From a virus, in the IMG/VR virus record IMGVR_UViG_3300042863_002170, positions 1-20,618 of that record: a DNA stretch of 20,618 bases; one strand, 5' to 3'. The notes beneath the pieces are model-generated. The model did no database searches. It was not told where the DNA came from and worked only from the letters and a program-made list of their open reading frames with translations. Numbering within the stretch: position 1 is the first letter of the stretch; each line of letters starts with the position of its first letter. Shown in pieces: positions 18,969 through 20,618 of this stretch. A program made the translations under genes and the position numbers.

Positions 18969-19532
18969 ATGAAAAATTGGTGTCGTATTGATATTCCCGG
19001 ATGGCAGGAGCATCAAGCTCAATTGCAACAGTGTGTGTTGGCCAAGGTCCGCAACAGCAAACAGGTCTACAACTACATCTCCTTGGAGGATTTTAGATCC
19101 GAATGTGCAGCGTTGGCACATCTGCTGGAAACTCAATTTGGTGAATTGGAAAGACTGGTAATCTTCAAAATGGATCATGACTCCATGCAAAGATTGAAAG
19201 ATCGGGCTATTCATGTGGACAGCGGCCCAAAGCCCGCTAGACTAAACTGGCCTGTGTTGAATCCTGCCAGCGTGATAACAAAGACCTTTGAACCAACGTC
19301 ACAAAACTACCAACCCACCAGGCACTTGATCAATCCGCCATACAAGGACTACATAGACATCTATGATCCTGCACACTGCAAACAAGTTGACTCAGTGTGC
19401 GTTGATCAGCCCACTGTGTTCAACATACGCAAACCACATGGCATGTTTGTGAATGGTGATGTCTGGCCCAGAGTCATGGCCAGCTTCAACTTCCAAGATC
19501 CAGCTGTTCTGGTAAAATATCTTGAAGAATAA
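18969..19532 (+). CDS. putative 2OG-Fe(II) oxygenase (aspartyl/asparaginyl hydroxylase-like fold)
   Basis: A 187-residue protein from ATG 18969; an in-frame TTG at 18954 would lie on the tmRNA terminator. The second half reads like a double-stranded beta-helix: IHVDSGPKPARLNWPVLNPA with His82 and Asp84 as an HxD metal pair, then KPHGMFVNGDVWPRVMASFNF with His157 and Arg168 as the distal His and the 2-oxoglutarate-binding Arg. This spacing fits small Fe(II)/2OG hydroxylases seen in phages. The substrate is unknown; protein or nucleic-acid hydroxylation is possible. The gene begins 17 bases after a terminator, so it needs read-through or an unseen promoter. Confidence 0.62.
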   Translation: MKNWCRIDIPGWQEHQAQLQQCVLAKVRNSKQVYNYISLEDFRSECAALAHLLETQFGELERLVIFKMDHDSMQRLKDRAIHVDSGPKPARLNWPVLNPASVITKTFEPTSQNYQPTRHLINPPYKDYIDIYDPAHCKQVDSVCVDQPTVFNIRKPHGMFVNGDVWPRVMASFNFQDPAVLVKYLEE

Positions 19533-19544
19533 TGCAGAAAAAAG

Positions 19545-19573
19545 TTGACTTTTTAATCAAAGGCATATATACT
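19545..19573 (+). promoter_or_regulatory. sigma70-type promoter of a structured RNA
   Basis: TTGACT (19545-19550), 17 bp, TATACT (19568-19573). The start is predicted at about 19580, at or next to an ATG triplet run. Confidence 0.62.
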
Positions 19574-19579
19574 ACACTA

Positions 19580-19724
19580 TGATGATGCAAACTGTACTCA
19601 CACCCAATCTAATACCAACCAGCTATGAGCTGGCCTATGAGAGCGATTGTCTTCAGGGTCTTTGCCGGTGTAGTTAACAAGAGTACTACATTCACAAAGA
19701 CCCGCTAACTAGGCGGGTTTTTTT
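19580..19724 (+). ncRNA. unrecognised structured RNA with its own promoter and terminator
   Basis: About 145 bases. Hairpins: CCAGC/GCTGG (19619-19633). GGGTCTTTG (19656-19664) pairs with CAAAGACCC (19695-19703), 9 bp, enclosing TGTAGT/ACTACA (19669-19674 / 19685-19690). The terminator follows. The 9-bp stem and the terminator share CCC 19701-19703, so they compete, as in an attenuator. The RNA also contains a 32-codon frame (19579-19677) starting MMMQTVLTPNLIPTSYELAY whose stop lies in the hairpin loop. No known RNA class is recognised. It could be a small regulatory RNA or a leader controlling the RNA genes downstream. Confidence 0.6.
19701..19724 (+). terminator. intrinsic terminator of the 19580 RNA
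   Basis: CCCGC (19701-19705) and GCGGG (19713-19717) around a 7-base loop, then seven T residues (19718-19724). A textbook Rho-independent terminator. Confidence 0.88.
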
Positions 19725-19734
19725 ATGGCGCTGG

Positions 19735-19763
19735 TAGACACAAAATTGCACCAGTGCTATAAT
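19735..19763 (+). promoter_or_regulatory. sigma70-type promoter of the second structured RNA and tRNA cluster
   Basis: TAGACA (19735-19740), 17 bp, perfect TATAAT (19758-19763), with TG at 19755-19756 (extended -10). It lies 11 bases after the terminator. The predicted start is near 19770. Confidence 0.65.
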
Positions 19764-19828
19764 ACACACATAACAGCAGCAAACGATCGAGTAGCTGAGT
19801 AGAATTCTTTAAAAATTTACTGATATTT

Positions 19829-19980
19829 TTTCTTGCTACGGCAAGAAATTATATTGAAACACATTTTCAATCTGAATTGACAGATACAAACAACCAAGGG
19901 GATCCGCTGGACTTGAGCCAGGTGCATTCTGAATTGACAGAAATAAGGTTGTAAGGAGAGCCGAGTGTGTTTCAATATAA
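19829..19980 (+). ncRNA. unrecognised structured RNA: 8-bp hairpin stacked on a 15-bp long-range stem
   Basis: TTTCTTGC/GCAAGAAA (19829-19848) closes a UACG tetraloop. It is followed at once by TTATATTGAAACACA (19849-19863), which pairs perfectly with TGTGTTTCAATATAA (19966-19980). Inside the 102-base enclosed part are two copies of TCTGAATTGACAGA (19871-19884 and 19928-19941), a CAACC/GGTTG pair around the second copy, and a CTGG/CCAG hairpin (19907-19920). No open frame fits. It precedes tRNA-Glu by 7 bases and is probably on the same transcript. I do not recognise the class. The stretch 19764-19828 before it holds nothing I can name. Confidence 0.6.
19871..19941 (+). repeat. two 14-bp direct repeats inside the structured RNA
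   Basis: TCTGAATTGACAGA occurs at 19871-19884 and 19928-19941, start to start 57 bases. Each copy can form a small CTG/CAG hairpin with a 6-base loop. Confidence 0.8.
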
Positions 19981-19987
19981 CAAATTT

Positions 19988-20062
19988 GGAGCATTCGTCT
20001 ATCGGTTAGGACAGTGGGTTTTCAGTCCACTAAGAGCGGTTCGATTCCGCTATGCTCTACCA
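19988..20062 (+). tRNA. tRNA-Glu (UUC)
   Basis: A 75-base cloverleaf with encoded CCA. Acceptor GGAGCAT/ATGCTCT, D stem GTCT/GGAC, anticodon stem GTGGG/TCCAC with loop TTTTCAG (anticodon 20021-20023), T arm AGCGG-TTCGATT-CCGCT. Confidence 0.93.
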
Positions 20063-20069
20063 TGTTTTT

Positions 20070-20156
20070 GGATGTGTAGGAAAATTGGTAACCCCAGGAG
20101 ACTGTAAATCTTCCGTCGTAATGGCATTGTTGGTTCAAGTCCAACCTCATCCACCA
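20070..20156 (+). tRNA. tRNA-Tyr (GUA)
   Basis: An 87-base class II tRNA with encoded CCA. Acceptor GGATGTG/CTCATCC (one T-T mismatch), anticodon stem GGAGA/TCTTC with loop CTGTAAA (anticodon 20104-20106), a long variable arm as expected for bacterial Tyr, T arm GTTGG-TTCAAGT-CCAAC. Confidence 0.92.
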
Positions 20157-20265
20157 AATATTTCTCGTCAGAGCCCTAATGCAAATCCTGTGGGCGATGA
20201 ATTAACAAGGCTGCATAGATGCTTGCAGTATATTGTCGGTGAAGTTCCGACCGGGAAAGAGTTTA
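20157..20265 (+). ncRNA. structured inter-tRNA segment, not a recognisable tRNA
   Basis: 109 bases between tRNA-Tyr and tRNA-Asp. Three hairpins are visible: TCGTC-aga-GCCC against GGGCGATGA (20165-20200), CAAG/CTTG (20206-20225) and GTCGG/CCGAC with loop TGAAGTT (20235-20251). The last resembles a T arm in shape but lacks the TTCRA loop. No acceptor stem or CCA is seen. It may be a spacer folding into processing signals or a decayed tRNA. Confidence 0.4.
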
Positions 20266-20340
20266 GGTGCGTTCATATAACGGTCATTATCCGGGATTGT
20301 CTATCCCGAGACGGGAGTTCGACTCTCCCACGCATCGCCA
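20266..20340 (+). tRNA. tRNA-Asp (GUC)
   Basis: A 75-base cloverleaf with encoded CCA. Acceptor GGTGCGT/ACGCATC, anticodon stem CGGGA/TCCCG with loop TTGTCTA (anticodon 20299-20301), T arm GGGAG-TTCGACT-CTCCC, discriminator G. Confidence 0.93.
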
Positions 20341-20347
20341 AGTTTTT

Positions 20348-20424
20348 GCCCCGGTGACGGAATTGGTATACGTGTTGGTCTTAGAAACCAAATTTTAGGA
20401 GTTCGAGTCTCCTCTGGGGCACCA
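20348..20424 (+). tRNA. tRNA-Leu (UAG) with a short variable loop
   Basis: 77 bases with encoded CCA. Acceptor GCCCCGG/CTGGGGC, anticodon stem TTGGT/ACCAA with loop CTTAGAA (anticodon 20382-20384), T arm AGGAG-TTCGAGT-CTCCT. The variable region is only ATTTT (5 bases), whereas bacterial Leu tRNAs have a long variable arm, so the charging identity is less certain than the anticodon. Confidence 0.85.
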
Positions 20425-20427
20425 AGT

Positions 20428-20480
20428 TTAAGAGTTCGTCTAGAAACCGGTAAATTGTAGTTTGGTCTACAAGCTCTTGA
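20428..20480 (+). ncRNA. small tRNA-like hairpin RNA lacking a T arm
   Basis: TTAAGAG (20428-20434) pairs with CTCTTGA (20474-20480), 7 bp with one G-T, like an acceptor stem. It encloses TTGTAG/CTACAA (20455-20460 / 20467-20472). There is no T arm and no CCA. It may be a tRNA remnant or a processing element. Confidence 0.35.
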
Positions 20481-20489
20481 TTAGTTTAT

Positions 20490-20582
20490 GGCGTTATAGG
20501 ATGTAACGGGGTGCGGTTTGCCTCAACCTTGAATGATCATCAAGGTTTTCTTGCGTGGGTTCGAATCCCACATGATGCCCCA
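20490..20582 (+). tRNA. aberrant tRNA-like gene (His-like ends, possible GAU anticodon)
   Basis: 93 bases with encoded CCA. GCGTTAT (20491-20497) pairs with ATGATGC (20572-20578). An extra 5' G faces C73, the histidine-tRNA signature. The T arm GTGGG-TTCGAAT-CCCAC is perfect. The anticodon-like arm is 8 bp (AACCTTGA/TCAAGGTT, 20525-20547) with loop ATGATCA, which would read GAU (Ile). A GGGG/CCTC D-like stem sits after a 10-base linker instead of 2. Either a degenerate tRNA, a mis-folded prediction or an unusual functional RNA. The remaining 36 bases of the window show nothing I can name. Confidence 0.5.
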
Positions 20583-20618
20583 AGTTATGCAGTTTTTGTC
20601 TGGAGTAATATTCCTGGA

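Noticed and set aside
19871-19941. A CRISPR array from the TCTGAATTGACAGA repeats
   Set aside because: There are only two 14-bp units, and they are too short; they lie inside a longer folded structure.
19849-19980. Transposon terminal inverted repeats
   Set aside because: The 15-bp arms enclose only 102 bases with no coding frame, and I see no target-site duplication; an RNA stem fits better.
20052-20357. A 101-codon open frame on the + strand
   Set aside because: It runs straight through tRNA-Glu, tRNA-Tyr and tRNA-Asp, starting in a tRNA 3' end; the tRNA structures explain the sequence.

Overview
The window looks like part of a large, lytic, tailed phage genome of the T4-like myovirus type. 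It is probably a freshwater or marine phage of a proteobacterium. All recognisable genes lie on the + strand. They are packed with ATGA and other short start/stop overlaps, and many are small conserved unknowns. There is a tRNA cluster and a viral copy of tmRNA. No integrase, capsid or tail gene is visible. The permuted tmRNA and its ANDSQFALAA tag suggest a betaproteobacterial host or source. That is an inference, because host range cannot be read from this window.

Layout. 1-1032: end of an unknown gene and three small unknown genes in one overlapping run. 1029-3749: glycan genes (GT-B glycosyltransferase, GalE-like epimerase, short DegT-type PLP protein). 3746-5677: folE, a HIT-domain gene and queD, with folE and queD each behind a sigma70-type promoter. 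5687-9150: GT-A glycosyltransferase, B12-binding radical SAM enzyme, SGNH hydrolase. 9052-9992: promoter and queE. 9994-13433: conserved phage protein, HxGH nucleotidyltransferase, second SGNH protein, 5'-3' exonuclease of the FEN/T4 RNase H type, unknown protein, MazG-like pyrophosphohydrolase. 13440-16622: small genes, including one broken by an apparent 1-nt deletion, a GIY-YIG nuclease, a small membrane protein and an acyl carrier protein. 16624-19532: tRNA-Met, tRNA-Arg, tRNA-Leu(UAA), a DUF2452-like protein, unknown proteins, a permuted tmRNA and a putative 2OG-Fe(II) oxygenase. 19545-20618: two unrecognised structured RNAs with their own promoters, then tRNA-Glu, tRNA-Tyr, tRNA-Asp and tRNA-Leu(UAG), interleaved with further structured tRNA-like segments.

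How the genes fit together. FolE, QueD and QueE make up the GTP to 7-carboxy-7-deazaguanine route. In phages this route normally feeds 7-deazaguanine DNA modification that blocks host nucleases. QueC and an inserting transglycosylase are not in the window. The glycan, radical SAM, SGNH and nucleotidyltransferase genes are interleaved with this pathway. They could decorate the virion, the host surface or the modified base; the sequence does not decide which. The tRNAs, tmRNA and unknown structured RNAs form a translation-related RNA region.

Ten promoters of the form TTGACA-like / 17 bp / TATAAT-like are visible, all with exactly 17-bp spacers. They point to direct use of host sigma70 RNA polymerase. 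The strongest candidates for something undescribed are the promoter-to-terminator RNA at 19580-19724, the 15-bp-stem RNA at 19829-19980 and the phage-borne permuted tmRNA.
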